From positions 1 through 7,148 of the forward strand of contig JAOULY010000092.1 of the NCBI GenBank assembly GCA_029881775.1: a stretch of 7,148 bases of DNA, in the 5' to 3' direction. Numbering within the stretch: position 1 is the first letter of the stretch; each line of letters starts with the position of its first letter. The DNA comes from Gammaproteobacteria bacterium (GTDB lineage: Bacteria > Pseudomonadota > Gammaproteobacteria > UBA9214). The notes below the pieces were generated by a model that worked only from the letters and a program-made list of their open reading frames with translations, did no database searches and was not told where the DNA came from. Position numbers and translations under genes: made by a program. Below are positions 5,841 to 7,148 of this stretch, in pieces.

Positions 5841-6533
5841 ATGAAACTCATTCCCACATACACACTCAAGGGCAGTTACGCGATCGGCGCCCGAACAATA
5901 ACTGCTGCCCTGCTGGCACTGTCTCTGGGCATAACGGGCTGTACAACCAATCCGTATACCGGCGAACAGACGGCATCGAAGACTGCCAAGGGTGCCGGAC
6001 TTGGTGCCCTGGCTGGCGCAGTGGCTGGCGTCATTGCCGGCGATAGCCGCAAGAGCACATTGATCGGCGCCGGCATTGGCGCACTGGCCGGCGGCGCAGT
6101 CGGCTATTACATGGACCAGCAGGAAAACAAGCTGCGTGAAAAACTGCGCAATTCCGGCGTTAGCGTTACCCGTAACGGCGACAACATTATCCTGAACATG
6201 CCGGGCAATATCACCTTCGCGACGGATTCAAGCAACATCTCGGCGGGCTTTTATGAAGTGCTCAGCTCGGTCGCGCTGGTGATCAACGAGTTCGAGAAGA
6301 CCTACGTTGACGTAACCGGCCACACAGACAGCACAGGTGCCGACAGTTACAACATGCAGTTGTCAGTGGCGCGCGCCAACAGCGTTGCCAGCTACTTCAA
6401 GTCTCAGGGCGTACTGGCACAGCGCATTTATACACAGGGCATGGGCGAGTCGCAGCCAATTGCAAGCAACGACACGGCTGAGGGACGCGCACAAAATCGC
6501 CGTGTCGAGATCCTGCTGACACCGCTCACATAA
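5841..6533 (+). CDS. YiaD-like OmpA-family lipoprotein with glycine zipper
   Basis: This encodes a 230-residue outer-membrane lipoprotein that should anchor the envelope to peptidoglycan. The signal peptide ends in a lipobox I31-T-G-C34; Thr at +2 favours transport to the outer membrane. A glycine-zipper segment with repeated GxxxG/GxGxG spacing (about 49-90) forms one or two membrane-like helices. The OmpA C-terminal domain follows (about 118-228), with GHTDSTG, LSVARANSV and AQNRRVEI. D163 and R178 are 15 residues apart, the spacing of the two residues that hold diaminopimelate in OmpA-like domains. The architecture and length match YiaD and related proteins (signal, glycine zipper, OmpA). 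The ATG at 5841 has AGGAG 5 nt upstream. A strong terminator follows 17 nt after the stop, and a long leader precedes it, so it is probably a single-gene transcript. Confidence 0.94.
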   Translation: MKLIPTYTLKGSYAIGARTITAALLALSLGITGCTTNPYTGEQTASKTAKGAGLGALAGAVAGVIAGDSRKSTLIGAGIGALAGGAVGYYMDQQENKLREKLRNSGVSVTRNGDNIILNMPGNITFATDSSNISAGFYEVLSSVALVINEFEKTYVDVTGHTDSTGADSYNMQLSVARANSVASYFKSQGVLAQRIYTQGMGESQPIASNDTAEGRAQNRRVEILLTPLT

Positions 6534-6550
6534 CAGACGCGTTCATTAAC

Positions 6551-6579
6551 AAGGCCCGCTCCGGCGGGCCTTTTTTTTG
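6551..6579 (+). terminator. Rho-independent terminator of the OmpA-like gene
   Basis: AAGGCCCGC (6551-6559) pairs with GCGGGCCTT (6564-6572) to give a 9-bp GC-rich stem with a 4-nt TCCG loop, and the T-run extends from 6571 to 6578. It starts 17 nt after the TAA of the lipoprotein gene. On the minus strand the stem is preceded by the A-run but followed by only TTGTTAA, so termination of the opposing egtD-like transcript would be weaker. Confidence 0.95.
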
Positions 6580-6587
6580 CATAACGA

Positions 6588-7148
6588 TCAGGCCGCCACC
6601 CTGAACAGGTACATGCAGAAATAATCGTCCGTATCCGACCAGCTATCCAGCGGATCAAATCCTGCCTTCCCAGCCAGCGTCGTGAACGATGTACGGGTGT
6701 ACTTGTAAGAACTCTCGGTGTGAATTGAATCGCCCGCAGAAAATTCGAACGAATGCCCGCCTATGTTCACCGTCTGCCTGCGCACGCTGACCAGATGCAT
6801 TTCTATCCGGCCAGCAAGACTGTTGTAAAACGCATGATGATCGAACGCATCGGTATCAAAATCGGCATCCAGTTCGCGATTGATACGGTGCAGCAGGTTC
6901 AGATTGAATTCCGCCGTTACGCCATTTGCATCGTTATATGCTGCATTCAGCGTATCGTGATCTTTTTGCAAATCAACGCCAATCAGCAGTCTCCCGCCCT
7001 CCCCGGCGATATCTGCGAGCGTGCGCAGAAAATCAACGGCATCATCCGGCTCAAAATTTCCGATGCTTGAACCCGGGTAAAATACCAGTCGATGTCCGTC
7101 ATCGGGAATTTCCGGCAGATTCAGGCTGTCAGTAATATCCGCGCAGAC
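6588..7148 (-). CDS. egtD: L-histidine N-alpha-methyltransferase (EgtD), C-terminal part
   Basis: The frame enters from the right edge and shows the last 186 residues of a protein normally about 320 long. EgtD trimethylates the alpha-amino group of histidine with S-adenosylmethionine, giving hercynine, the first step of ergothioneine synthesis in the cytoplasm. Visible motifs (fragment numbering) are FYPGSSIGNF (23-32), LLIGVDLQKD (54-63), AYNDANGVTAEFNLNLL (70-86), INRELDADFD (89-98), GRIEMHL (113-119) and HTESSYKY (143-150). The Met of RIEM (117) and the Glu of HTES (145) correspond to the two residues that contact the histidine imidazole in mycobacterial EgtD (M252 and E282 there), so histidine specificity is likely kept. 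An internal TTG at 6971 is not the start, since conserved sequence continues upstream. The partner genes (egtB or egt1) are not visible. It is convergent with the lipoprotein gene, 54 bp apart. Confidence 0.92.
   Translation of the reverse strand, partial: VCADITDSLNLPEIPDDGHRLVFYPGSSIGNFEPDDAVDFLRTLADIAGEGGRLLIGVDLQKDHDTLNAAYNDANGVTAEFNLNLLHRINRELDADFDTDAFDHHAFYNSLAGRIEMHLVSVRRQTVNIGGHSFEFSAGDSIHTESSYKYTRTSFTTLAGKAGFDPLDSWSDTDDYFCMYLFRVAA

Overview
The window is ordinary-looking bacterial chromosome of moderate GC (roughly 50-55%), most probably from a gammaproteobacterium. The support is the gene families themselves: an RND efflux pair with a periplasmic adaptor, a CSS-motif EAL phosphodiesterase, a YiaD-like glycine-zipper/OmpA lipoprotein, a DUF5658-type membrane protein and an EgtD-type histidine methyltransferase. 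No tRNA, rRNA, insertion sequence, CRISPR array or phage gene is visible. Assignment below class level is not possible from this sequence.

Region 1 (1-2932, minus strand) reads as one transcription unit in the order SCP2-like lipid-binding protein, RND periplasmic adaptor, RND inner-membrane permease. The permease runs off the left edge, and only its first 355 residues are visible. The gaps between genes are about 160 bp each rather than the usual few bases, and the first contains a GC-rich hairpin. The adaptor carries a Met/Gly-rich insertion where the alpha-helical hairpin is normally found. Together the three suggest an envelope export pump, possibly for a lipidic substrate; the substrate is an inference.

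Region 2 (2933-3440) is a gene-free stretch of about 500 bp between divergent genes. It has a CRP-like palindrome just upstream of the SCP2-like gene and several AT-rich blocks. Region 3 holds a plus-strand DUF5658-type membrane protein with a probable TTG start, converging on a minus-strand CSS-EAL cyclic-di-GMP phosphodiesterase. A perfect 7-bp inverted repeat covers the phosphodiesterase stop codon.

Region 4 (5597-6580) has an AT-rich divergent promoter region, then the plus-strand YiaD/OmpA-like lipoprotein, closed by a strong rho-independent terminator. Region 5 is the 3' part of a minus-strand egtD-like gene (ergothioneine pathway), cut by the right edge.

The most notable items are the SCP2-adaptor-RND association, the unusual adaptor insertion, and the non-ATG-start DUF5658 gene beside a c-di-GMP phosphodiesterase. 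I do not see a clearly new defence, mobile or RNA system here.
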